Positions 43,377 through 51,000 of a stretch of 61,943 bases of DNA are shown here, one piece after another. Origin of the DNA: Natrialba aegyptia DSM 13077 (GTDB lineage: Archaea > Halobacteriota > Halobacteria > Halobacteriales > Natrialbaceae). Position numbers and translations under genes: made by a program. The stretch spans positions 281,911 through 343,853 of the forward strand of contig NZ_AOIP01000016.1 of the NCBI RefSeq assembly GCF_000337535.1. The letters run 5' to 3'. Under the pieces are notes generated by a model. The model made no database searches. It saw only the letters and a list, made by a program, of their open reading frames with translations, and had not been told where the DNA came from. Within the stretch, counting starts at the first letter, position 1. Every line of letters begins with the position of its first letter.

Positions 43377-44212
43377 CTGACTCGATCGACGTACCCAGCG
43401 CTGAACTCGCGAATTCCTTACGGGCGATCGACGAGTCAGCGCCGCTCGTCCAGGCACTGACGAACGAGGTGACGATGAACGACGTGGCGAACCTTATCCT
43501 GCACTGGGACGGGTTGCCGGTGATGGCGGACTCGCCCGGCGATGCCGGCGAGATGGCCCACGGCGCGGACGCGCTCTTGCTCAACACCGGCCAGGTTCCG
43601 GCGACGAAAGTCGACGCCATGCGCGAGGCCGCACAGACGGCGACCGAGCGCGGAATCCCGATCGTCCTCGATCCCGTCGGCGTCGGGTCGACGCCGACGC
43701 GCAAGGACGTTGCACAGACGCTACTCACAGACACGACGTTCACCGTGATCAAGGGCAATTACGGCGAGATCAGCGCGCTCGCCGGGGTCGAGGCGGACGT
43801 GAAAGGCGTCGAATCGGTCGGCGACTACGAGGAAATCGAGGAGACGGCGCGGTCGCTCGCGGACTCGACCGGGTCGATCGTCGTCGCCTCCGGCGTCGAA
43901 GATATCGTCGCCGACGCCGACAGCACCTATCGACTCACCGCGGGCCACGAAATGCTCGGCGAAGTCGTCGGCACCGGCTGCATGCTCGGCGCGACGCTTG
44001 CGGCGTTCAACGGCGCACTCGAGGACAAACACGCCGCCGCACTCCACGGCACGCTCGCCTTCGGCATCGCCGGCGAACGCGCCGCCGAACTCCACTACGA
44101 GGGACCGGCGAGCTACCGGACGAACTTCCACGATGCAGTCGCCGGGCTGACAGCCGATGTCGTCTCCGAACTCGACCTCGAGTTCAGCGGCCGCGTCGAG
44201 CGGGTCGCGTGA
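43373..44212 (+). CDS. thiM: Hydroxyethylthiazole kinase
   Basis: The protein has 279 residues. NEVTMNDVANLILHWDGLPV and MADSPGDAGEM at the N-terminus, VIKGNYGEISALAG in the middle and GTGCMLGATLAAFNGAL as the anion-hole/catalytic-Cys segment are typical ThiM. It phosphorylates the thiazole alcohol used by ThiE. The pair supports thiazole salvage for vitamin B1. Confidence 0.96.
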   Translation: MTDSIDVPSAELANSLRAIDESAPLVQALTNEVTMNDVANLILHWDGLPVMADSPGDAGEMAHGADALLLNTGQVPATKVDAMREAAQTATERGIPIVLDPVGVGSTPTRKDVAQTLLTDTTFTVIKGNYGEISALAGVEADVKGVESVGDYEEIEETARSLADSTGSIVVASGVEDIVADADSTYRLTAGHEMLGEVVGTGCMLGATLAAFNGALEDKHAAALHGTLAFGIAGERAAELHYEGPASYRTNFHDAVAGLTADVVSELDLEFSGRVERVA

Positions 44213-44271
44213 GGCGGGTGTGCGGGTATGGCGGATGCGGCGGTGAAGATGAAGGTGAAGATGAAGAGCGC

Positions 44272-44928
44272 TTAGCAGACCGGCTTCGGGTTCGCACCCA
44301 TCGCTTCCATATTCTCGACGTACTCGGCGTAGGCGGCCTCGATAGCGCCCGTCGCGGCGTCCATCGCACGCTCCTGATCCGCCTCGGACTGGCAGACGGC
44401 CGCGAATACCTCGCCGGTGCGTTCGAGTTGGGCATCTAGGTCGTCGCCGAACTCGCGGAAGACGGCGGCGGTCTGGGGGTCGGCGTCGCCGACGAAGTAG
44501 CCGACGACCTGTTCTTTCGAGCGCTTGCTCGCGAGGATGCGACCGGCGAGTGCACCGACGCGTTCGACCGTCTCGTCGATTCCGCGCAGGTGGTCGTGGA
44601 GGGCCGGGATCGCGTCCGGTTCGTACTCGTCATCGCCGAGTTCGTCGCGGACGGTCTCGAAGTGTCCTTCTTCCTCCGCGGCCGTCGCTTCGAACGCCTC
44701 GCGTGCACCGTCGTGGGATTCGTCGTCGGCCCAGGCGCTGAAGGTCTGCCAGGCGGCGTACTCGGCGTCGGCGGTCGCCTCGAGCACGGGTTCGGTGTCG
44801 ATGTCCCCGCCAGTCTCGGCGTAGAGCGATTTCGAGGAGCCGAGTCGCGAGAGTTCGGTCTGGGCGGTTTCGCGGACGGTGTCGAGGAAGGCGTCGAAGT
44901 CGGCGGCAGTGTCGCTATCGTCAGCCAT
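44272..44928 (-). CDS. Rubrerythrin/ferritin-like protein
   Basis: The protein has 218 residues. Helices with YAAWQTFSAWADDE and AREAFEATAAEEEGHFETVR carry Glu/His residues spaced as in ferritin-like diiron proteins (ExxH in EEEGHF). No rubredoxin domain is visible, so it is rubrerythrin-like only in the four-helix part. It ends PKPVC with a lone terminal Cys. It likely has a role in oxidative stress or iron handling (inference). Confidence 0.8.
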   Translation of the reverse strand: MADDSDTAADFDAFLDTVRETAQTELSRLGSSKSLYAETGGDIDTEPVLEATADAEYAAWQTFSAWADDESHDGAREAFEATAAEEEGHFETVRDELGDDEYEPDAIPALHDHLRGIDETVERVGALAGRILASKRSKEQVVGYFVGDADPQTAAVFREFGDDLDAQLERTGEVFAAVCQSEADQERAMDAATGAIEAAYAEYVENMEAMGANPKPVC

Positions 44929-44977
44929 ACCGGTGCTTTGGGAACCCGATAGTTAGACCTATCGTCAGCCGCCGACG

Positions 44978-45187
44978 CTACGAGTCGTCGGTTCGGGCCA
45001 GGAGCGCGAGAAAGAGCGCGATCGAACAGACGAGTATCACGACGAGGAGCGTCTCCGCGACGAACCGGATCGACGCGGGGCCGATCTCGCCGACGCTGAC
45101 GAATCCGGCAGCGAGAACGACGATCCCGAAGGCGAGCAACTGGTTCGTCGTTTTACGGCTCCTGAGCCAGTCGGTGTCGTCGGTCAT
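44978..45187 (-). CDS. Small membrane protein, 69 aa
   Basis: The 69-residue protein MTDDTDWLRSRKTTNQLLAF has two hydrophobic helices (LLAFGIVVLAAGFVSVGEIG and VAETLLVVILVCSIALFLAL). The start is ATG 45187. No family known. It is on the same strand as its ferritin-like neighbour, 49 bp upstream of it. Confidence 0.65.
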   Translation of the reverse strand: MTDDTDWLRSRKTTNQLLAFGIVVLAAGFVSVGEIGPASIRFVAETLLVVILVCSIALFLALLARTDDS

Positions 45188-45355
45188 CGGAGTGGAGTCA
45201 CGGTCGCAGCATCTCCTGTCGGGGAGATAGCAGTTTCGATCGCACGCGGCTCGAAAAAGAATCGGTACGAATCGGCGGAGCCGACGGTCGAGACAGCCAT
45301 CGCGAGCGGTGCCGGTCACCGCATGAGCGCGACCGCGAGCGGTCTCGTGGTCCCG

Positions 45356-46222
45356 TTAGTTCGCGTCGCCGGTTTCGACGGGCGCGTTGACCAGGTTACC
45401 CCACTCGGTCCAGGAGCCGTCGTAGTTGACGGCGTCCTCGTAGCCGAGCAGTTCGTGCAGGGCGAACCAGGCGACCGAGGAGCGCTCGCCGATGCGGCAG
45501 TAAGCGACGGTCGTCTCGCCGCCCGTAATGCCCTTCTCGGCGTAGAGTTCTTCGAGTTCGTCGCGGCTCTTGAACTTGCCCTCGTCGTCCGTAACGGCCG
45601 CCCAGGAGATGTTCTGCGCACCCGGGATGTGGCCGCCGCGCTGGGCCGTCTCCTGCAGTCCCGGCGGGGCGAGCACCTCGCCGCTGAACTCTTCCGGCGA
45701 GCGGACGTCGACCAGCGGAACGCCGCGCTCGATCGCCTTCTCGACGTCGTCGCGGTAGGCGCGGATGTTCTCGCGCGGGCCGTCGGCGTCGTACTCGACG
45801 GCCGAAAAGTCCGGTACCTCCTCGGTCGTCGGGTAGTCGTTCTCGAGCCAGTACTCGCGGCCGCCGTCGAGCAGGTAGACTTCGTCGTGGCCGTAGTACT
45901 TCAGTTGCCAGTAGGTGTAGGCGGCGAACCAGTTCGAGTTGTCGCCGTAGAGGACGATCGTCGAGTCGTCGCTGATCCCGTGAGACCCGAACAACTCCTC
46001 GAGATCCTCCTTCTCGAGGATGTCGCGGCGAGTCTGGTCCTGCAGTTGCGTCTCCCAGTTGAACCCGACCGCGCCGGGTGCGTGTTCCTCGTCGTAGGCC
46101 TCCGTGTCCACGTCGACCTCGACCAGCCGATGTCCGGGATCGTCGCTCTTGAACTCGTCGAGACGGTCCTCGACCCAGTCGGCCGTGACCAGCACGTCGT
46201 TGGCGTACTCGTTCGTTGCCAT
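45356..46222 (-). CDS. Sulfurtransferase with tandem rhodanese domains
   Basis: The protein has 288 residues from the ATG at 46222. Domain 1 (about 1-135) lacks the catalytic Cys; domain 2 (about 150-280) has the active-site loop VAYCRIGERSSVAWFAL. DLVDVRSPEEFSGE-like (VPLVDVRSPEEFSGE) and AQRGGHIPGAQNISW are rhodanese hallmarks. It transfers sulfane sulfur, from thiosulfate or 3-mercaptopyruvate. It is divergent from a second sulfurtransferase at 46504. Confidence 0.95.
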   Translation of the reverse strand: MATNEYANDVLVTADWVEDRLDEFKSDDPGHRLVEVDVDTEAYDEEHAPGAVGFNWETQLQDQTRRDILEKEDLEELFGSHGISDDSTIVLYGDNSNWFAAYTYWQLKYYGHDEVYLLDGGREYWLENDYPTTEEVPDFSAVEYDADGPRENIRAYRDDVEKAIERGVPLVDVRSPEEFSGEVLAPPGLQETAQRGGHIPGAQNISWAAVTDDEGKFKSRDELEELYAEKGITGGETTVAYCRIGERSSVAWFALHELLGYEDAVNYDGSWTEWGNLVNAPVETGDAN

Positions 46223-46503
46223 ACCCGAGCCCAGGCACCCCAGGGTCATAGTGGCTCATGAACCGGACAATTCGGTCGCCGATCAACTGTTCCGGATGGT
46301 ATTGCCGGTAGATGTGCGCCGGGATTGCCGATTGACACCAGCACCACCGCAAGGAAGTGAAAGCCGGCGAACGCCGCCGGTTTCCGGCCCCACACCGAGT
46401 TCAGTCCGCCACAATCGCGGATCATGTTGCCGCTATTCCGGTATCGAGGGGAGACGTGCCGGGATCGGTGTCCTCTCCGTGCTGGACCGAGTTCGAGCAC
46501 GCA

Positions 46504-47304
46504 ATGGACGAATCCGTCGTCGTCGATCTCGACTGGCTCGCAGACGCTCGTGAGGACCCGGAGGTACGCCTCGTCGACGTGAGGGACGCGTGGGAGTACG
46601 ACGGGATCGGTCACATTCCCGGGGCCGTCAACATCCCGTTCGACAGCTATCGGGACGACACCGATATCGACCGGGGAACCCTCCCCGGGGCCGACCCGTT
46701 CGCCGACTTACTCTCGACGGCCGGAATCAGCCCCGAGGATACCATCGTCGCCTACGACGACACCCACGGCGTCTTCGCCGCCCGCTTGTATCTCACCGCG
46801 CTCGAGTACGGCCACGACGACGTGCGACTGCTCGACGGCGACTTCAGCGCCTGGAACCTGGAGTACGAGACGACATCGAACGAACCCGAGTTCGAGCCGA
46901 CGACCTACGACCCCGAACCGCTCGACCCGGACGAAAGCCCGCTGGTCGACCTGTCGGCCGTCGAAGACGCCATCGAGCGCGACGCGCTGCTGGTCGACAC
47001 CCGCGAACGCGACGAGTTCGAGGAGGCCCGCCTCCCCGGTGCCGTCCGGTTCGACTGGCGCGAGGCCGTCGACGACGAGACGCGGAGCCTCCTGCCGGCG
47101 GACGAACTCGAGGCGCTTCTCGAGGATCACGACATTACGCGCGACCGCGAGATCGTTCTCTACTGTAACACGGCGCGGCGGATCAGCCACACCTACGTCG
47201 TCCTCCGGGCGCTCGGCTACGAGGACGTGTCGGTCTACGAGGGCAGCCTCACGGAGTGGCTGGCGATGGACGGCGAGGTCGAAAGCGGACCGGTCGAACG
47301 GTAG
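46504..47304 (+). CDS. Second tandem-rhodanese sulfurtransferase
   Basis: The protein has 266 residues. It has two rhodanese domains; the second carries a catalytic Cys in IVLYCNTARRISHTYVVLRA. The loop CNTARRIS differs from the canonical CxGxx and from the partner's CRIGERS, suggesting different sulfur donors or acceptors. Domain 1 (LVDVRDAWEYDGIGHIPGAV) is inactive. The start is ATG 46504; the intergenic 281 bp contains both promoters. Confidence 0.92.
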   Translation: MDESVVVDLDWLADAREDPEVRLVDVRDAWEYDGIGHIPGAVNIPFDSYRDDTDIDRGTLPGADPFADLLSTAGISPEDTIVAYDDTHGVFAARLYLTALEYGHDDVRLLDGDFSAWNLEYETTSNEPEFEPTTYDPEPLDPDESPLVDLSAVEDAIERDALLVDTRERDEFEEARLPGAVRFDWREAVDDETRSLLPADELEALLEDHDITRDREIVLYCNTARRISHTYVVLRALGYEDVSVYEGSLTEWLAMDGEVESGPVER

Positions 47305-47424
47305 CGAGTTCGCGAGTTCCGTCTCGGCGACCCTGGGAAGCGGGCGTTGATAGGGACGAGAACGTCGAGTATCACTTCGTTCCCTCGAGAGCGAACGCGT
47401 GCGAGAGGACGCCCGAGAACGGGA

Positions 47425-47607
47425 TTACTGCTCAAACCGACTTCGAATCGCGTCGAGCGGAATCATAATCACAAAAAATAGCGCAGCGACGGACACGAGA
47501 TACCCCCACTCGATCGAGTTCTGGACGTACTGAATGACCAGGAGCGTGAGAAACACGACGAGAGCCTGCACGATCCGGTCTCGAAGCGTCCGGCCGACGA
47601 GTTCCAT
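47425..47607 (-). CDS. Small membrane protein, 60 aa
   Basis: The 60-residue protein MELVGRTLRDRIVQALVVFL has two hydrophobic segments and a basic C-terminus (LDAIRSRFEQ). No family recalled. It is convergent with the sulfurtransferase gene. Composition is typical of real haloarchaeal small membrane proteins. Confidence 0.6.
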   Translation of the reverse strand: MELVGRTLRDRIVQALVVFLTLLVIQYVQNSIEWGYLVSVAALFFVIMIPLDAIRSRFEQ

Positions 47608-47893
47608 AGCGAGAGTCCATCGGGAGATGACAATATGGTTTTGTTTTGAATCGCGTTCAGAACTCGTTCGGACGGTACGGGTTCCGAATCACTAGCGCGG
47701 ACTTCGAACGCCGCCGCTCGCGCCGCGGTTTCGGGCCAAGTTCACCGCCGGGTGCGAGCGTGGTGGTTCGATGGATGTGGTTGGATCGTGATGGTGGTCC
47801 GATCGTCTCGAACACCCGGTGGCAACTCGGCTGCCCGCCGCGACGCGAGTTCACCCGCGGTGGAACCGCGTTACTGAACTCGGTTCGCGGGGG

Positions 47894-48235
47894 TTAGTTC
47901 GGTTTGGATCGGTCGGTGTCGGGTGCGGTATTGGGACCGGATCGGTTGGTGTCGGTGTCGGTGCTGGGGGCGGTATCGGCATCGGTACCAGTACCGGCAT
48001 CGGCAGCGGTGCCGGGGTCGGGGTCGGAGCCGGTGGAGGGGTCCGGCGGAGCGACGCGACAGCCGCAGGGGCCGGCGATGGCTTCGCCGGGGCCGATCAT
48101 GGTTCGCTGTGCAATTGGCCTCCCACAGCGGGGACAGCGCGGGAGTTCACACTGGGCGAGTCGGTCGGGTTGGTCGGTGTCGTCTTCGTTCCCGCCGTCG
48201 CCACTCTGGGCGCTGTCGTCGGCGTCGTCGCTCAT
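47894..48235 (-). CDS. Small zinc-finger protein with low-complexity tail
   Basis: The protein has 113 residues from the ATG at 48235. CELPRCPRCGRPIAQRTMIG and GPCGCRV supply five or six cysteines, likely one zinc site. The last about 45 residues are Asp/Thr/Ala/Pro repeats (TGTDADTAPSTDTDTNRSG) made of GGTRYC-type hexamers on the + strand. The zinc part looks genuine; the tail looks like an expansion. Function unknown. Confidence 0.65.
   Translation of the reverse strand: MSDDADDSAQSGDGGNEDDTDQPDRLAQCELPRCPRCGRPIAQRTMIGPGEAIAGPCGCRVAPPDPSTGSDPDPGTAADAGTGTDADTAPSTDTDTNRSGPNTAPDTDRSKPN
47921..48040. repeat. GGTRYC-type hexamer tract at the 3' end of the small zinc-finger gene
   Basis: About 120 bp of imperfect GGTATC/GGTGTC/GGCATC/GGTACC hexamers encode the tail of the zinc-finger protein in the minus direction. 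Confidence 0.65.
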
Positions 48236-48321
48236 CCCAACCGACACCTCGTTGTGCTCGTAATTCGCCAGGAGATACCTGCTGCTGATCGAATAGTGCG
48301 ATGCATCAGTCGTGCGGGATG

Positions 48322-48329
48322 TTTATATC
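48322..48329 (+). promoter_or_regulatory. TATA-like box before candidate RNA
   Basis: TTTATATC within the palindromic context GGGAT-GTTTAT-ATCCC is about 26 bp before 48351, where the structured segment starts. Confidence 0.45.
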
Positions 48330-48349
48330 CCGTGAGAATGTACGCAAAC

Positions 48350-48434
48350 ATGGCTACAAACCCTCGTAGGTTTGGAAGCCACGTCTCGGATGTTCCTGCA
48401 TCCGGGGCATTTCAATGCCCGTTTAATGGCTTCC
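48350..48434 (+). ncRNA. Candidate structured RNA (or leaderless 32-aa peptide gene)
   Basis: Stems: CAAACC (48357-48362) with GGTTTG (48369-48374); CGGATG (48387-48392) with CATCCG (48399-48404); GGGCAT (48405-48410) with ATGCCC (48415-48420), loop TTCA; and GGAAGCCA (48374-48381) with TGGCTTCC (48427-48434) closing a three-way junction. AGCCA can pair instead with TGGCT at 48351-48355, giving an exclusive alternative. An ATG at 48350 also opens a 32-residue frame. No known RNA family is recognised. Confidence 0.4.
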
Positions 48435-48522
48435 GTCCTAATTGTTGACTGGTAGTGACTTATATCTACCGCTGAACGCCGGGAAGGAGCAGAATCCAGA
48501 ACGCGACCGCGATCCACTGCCG

Positions 48523-49986
48523 TCAAGCGCCGTCGGTATCTCGCCAATCCGGTGCCGTCGAATACCGCCGCGACGAGAGTTCATCGAACGCCGCGTAGAC
48601 CGCCTCCGACAGCGCCGGGTGCACGTGAACCGGTTCCGCAACGTCGTCGACGGTCCCCTCCCCGCGGTCCATCGCGGTGACGACCTCCTGGATCAGCGTC
48701 GAGGCGTGGGGCCCCACGATGTGACAGCCCAGAATCTCGCCGTCCGGGGCTGCAAGCACCTTGACGAACCCGTCGTCGGCGTGGAGGATCATCCCCAGCG
48801 GCGCGGCGTCCACCGGCACCGTCGCCACACTGAACTCGCGGCCCGCGTCCTCGAGTTCACCTTCGGTCCGCCCGACGCTCGCGACCTGCGGGGACGTGAA
48901 AACCGCGTGGGGCATCGCGCCGTAGTCGACCGTCTCGCCGGCGTCCTCGAGGACGTTCGCGGTGACGACGCGAGTCTCGTAGTCCGCCGCGTGCTTGTAG
49001 GGTTGCTCGCCGAGCACGTCGCCGAGCGCCCAGATCCCGTCGACGCTCGTTTCGAGCCGGTCGTCGGTTTCGACGTGGCCCGACTCGTCCGTTTCGACGC
49101 CAGTCGCCTCCAGGTTGAGGGTGTCGGTGTTCGGCCGCCGACCGGCCGCGAGCAGGAGGTCGTCGGCTTCGCGGTCGATCGCGTCGCCGCCGTCACCCTC
49201 GTCGCCGCTCGGCTCGGCCGTCACGGCGATACCGCCGTCGGCCTCCTCGACGGCCGTCGCTTCGTACCCTGTCCGAACGTCACAGTACTCGCCGAGTGAA
49301 TCGGTCACGACGTCGCTGACGGCGTCGTCCTCCCGCGGCACCAACCGGTCGCTTCGCCCGACGATCGTGACCTCGGTCCCGAGCGCGCCGAAGAAGTAGC
49401 CCAGCTCCGCGCCGATGTAGCCGCCGCCGACGATCACGAGCGAATCGGGCTGGGAGTCGAGGAAGAGCGCGTCCTCGCTCGTCAGGAACTCGACGGATTC
49501 GAGCCCGTCGATCGGCGGCACGACCGGACGACCGCCGACGGCGATGACGACGGTGTCGCCGCGGATCCGCTCGCCGTCCGTGTCGCCCGAATCAGCGTCA
49601 TCGCCGTCGCTGGCATCGATCTCGATCGTCCGCTCGTCCACGAACCGCCCCGTACCGCGGTAGCGGTCGACGTTCTCGGCCGCCTCGATCGATTTCGCCT
49701 GCCGATCCGCCTTCTCGTAGACCGCGTCGTGGATCGCCGCGGTGAACTCGCCGTAGTCGACGGCCTCGAGTTCGGCGTCGATGCCGAACTCCGAAGCGCG
49801 GCGGAGTTCAGCGACGATGTCCGCCCGGTGAATGAGCGCTTTCGAGGGAACGCAGCCGCGAGTGACGCAGGCCCCGCCGAGCGGTCCGGGTTCGACGATG
49901 GCGGCGGAGAGCCCGTCGCCGGCTGCTGCGGTCGCGACCTGACTCCCCGATCCGCCGCCGAGAACGACCAGATCGTACGCGTCCAT
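48523..49986 (-). CDS. Pyridine nucleotide-disulfide oxidoreductase (dihydrolipoyl dehydrogenase/mercuric reductase family)
   Basis: The protein has 487 residues from the ATG at 49986; upstream ATGs add up to five. FAD motif VVLGGGSGSQVATAAAGDG, redox-active disulfide in GGACVTRGCVPSKALIHRAD, NAD motif VIVGGGYIGAELGYFFGALG, and the catalytic His-Glu segment HVHPALSEAVYAAF are intact. No lipoyl or 2-oxoacid dehydrogenase genes lie nearby, so the substrate is uncertain. Two acidic low-complexity insertions (DASDGDDADSGDTDGERI and PSGDEGDGGDAIDREADD) are present. Confidence 0.93.
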   Translation of the reverse strand: MDAYDLVVLGGGSGSQVATAAAGDGLSAAIVEPGPLGGACVTRGCVPSKALIHRADIVAELRRASEFGIDAELEAVDYGEFTAAIHDAVYEKADRQAKSIEAAENVDRYRGTGRFVDERTIEIDASDGDDADSGDTDGERIRGDTVVIAVGGRPVVPPIDGLESVEFLTSEDALFLDSQPDSLVIVGGGYIGAELGYFFGALGTEVTIVGRSDRLVPREDDAVSDVVTDSLGEYCDVRTGYEATAVEEADGGIAVTAEPSGDEGDGGDAIDREADDLLLAAGRRPNTDTLNLEATGVETDESGHVETDDRLETSVDGIWALGDVLGEQPYKHAADYETRVVTANVLEDAGETVDYGAMPHAVFTSPQVASVGRTEGELEDAGREFSVATVPVDAAPLGMILHADDGFVKVLAAPDGEILGCHIVGPHASTLIQEVVTAMDRGEGTVDDVAEPVHVHPALSEAVYAAFDELSSRRYSTAPDWRDTDGA

Positions 49987-50076
49987 ACACGCCATAATCA
50001 CGGACGGCCGCGTAAAACTGAAGCCTGCTATCCGAACGGACGGTGTCCGCCGCGGCTCCGTCCCGATCAGTCCCGG

Positions 50077-50628
50077 TCAGTCCCGGCCGGGATCCTGGCA
50101 GCCGACGATCGTCACCGCCCCCGTTCCGGCGAGCCCGTGGTTTCCGTCCTCACTGCGTTCCCACTCGAGTCGACCGCTCGATTCGTCGCCGTCGAACCCG
50201 GTTTCGTCGACCGGAAAGTGCAATTGGAGCGCCGTTCGCCCGTCCCCGTTCACATCGACTTCGTGACCGCCGTGCACCGGCCGCGCACCGCCGCCGTCGC
50301 CGACGACATCGGGTGCTCCGAACCGATACCGAACGGGCTCGCTCGTCGGATCGAACTCGTCCGTCTGCAAGACGACGACCGGAACGACGCCCTGGCTCCG
50401 CGGATTGATCGGGGCCGGATCGCTTCCGCTCCCCGGTTTGATCTCGATCTCGAGATCCGGCGGGAAGTGGGCGGCCGCCTGCCCGCCGAGCGCCGCGATT
50501 CCGAGCGTCGTCGCCGCAAGTCCCGTCCCCGCCCGGAGAACTCGGCGTCGGTCGACTCCAGTCTCTTCGTTCGTCGCTTCGTTCCGTTGCGATGAATCGC
50601 GTCGTGGTCCGTCCATACTACGGGCCAT
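50077..50628 (-). CDS. Tat-exported protein of unknown function
   Basis: The protein has 183 residues; ATG 50616 is an alternative start. A twin-arginine signal (DRRRVLRAGTGLAATTLGIA) precedes a beta-rich mature part with IEIKPGSGSDPAPINPRSQG, VVPVVVLQTDEFDPTS and EVDVNGDGRTALQLHF, the last Asp-rich loop possibly binding calcium. This repeat domain occurs in secreted archaeal and bacterial proteins. Function unknown. Confidence 0.75.
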   Translation of the reverse strand: MARSMDGPRRDSSQRNEATNEETGVDRRRVLRAGTGLAATTLGIAALGGQAAAHFPPDLEIEIKPGSGSDPAPINPRSQGVVPVVVLQTDEFDPTSEPVRYRFGAPDVVGDGGGARPVHGGHEVDVNGDGRTALQLHFPVDETGFDGDESSGRLEWERSEDGNHGLAGTGAVTIVGCQDPGRD

Positions 50629-50709
50629 ACCTCACGGTCCCCGGTGGTATTCGCTCTGGTCCGAACGTAGAACCAACCGCGTCGACAGCGAGGAGAACTC
50701 GGTCAGTCG

Positions 50710-50931
50710 TTAGAGCCAGTCGTCACCTGGGTCGTCAGCAGTCGCTTCCTCGTACGATTCGACTGCGGCCGCGAGGTTTTCGAGGGCCTCCTCCGGGGTC
50801 TGTCCCTGGCTCGAGACGCCAGTCGCCTCGTCGTCGGCAATGTGAAGTCCGTGATCGTTGACTCGCAGCGTCACGTCCGCATCCTCGAGCGCGTCGTACT
50901 CCGAGGGATCAACGTCTGCATCGGAGCTCAT
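50710..50931 (-). CDS. HicB-like antitoxin-family protein
   Basis: The protein has 73 residues. GVSSQGQTPEEALENLAAAV and ESYEEA match the HicB antitoxin fold (strand then helix after a Gly-rich turn), here with an acidic N-terminus and without the usual C-terminal DNA-binding domain. No hicA-like gene is adjacent on either side, so it is an orphan. It may act as a small regulator or be a relic. Confidence 0.7.
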   Translation of the reverse strand: MSSDADVDPSEYDALEDADVTLRVNDHGLHIADDEATGVSSQGQTPEEALENLAAAVESYEEATADDPGDDWL

Positions 50932-51000
50932 ACGCGAGTATTGTCGGGGTCGAGTGAAATACTCACCGACGTGCCGACGTGTGGTCCGTGTGCCCTCTCA

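Noticed and set aside
47646-47897. Overlapping plus and minus frames in the 286-bp gap 47608-47893
   Set aside because: Neither has a convincing start, acidic composition or recognisable motif.
48357-48380. Resemblance of CAAACCCTCGTAGGTTTG-GAAGC to the 3' half of haloarchaeal CRISPR repeats
   Set aside because: There is a single copy, no spacing array and no cas genes in the window; the similarity is explained equally well by the local hairpin.
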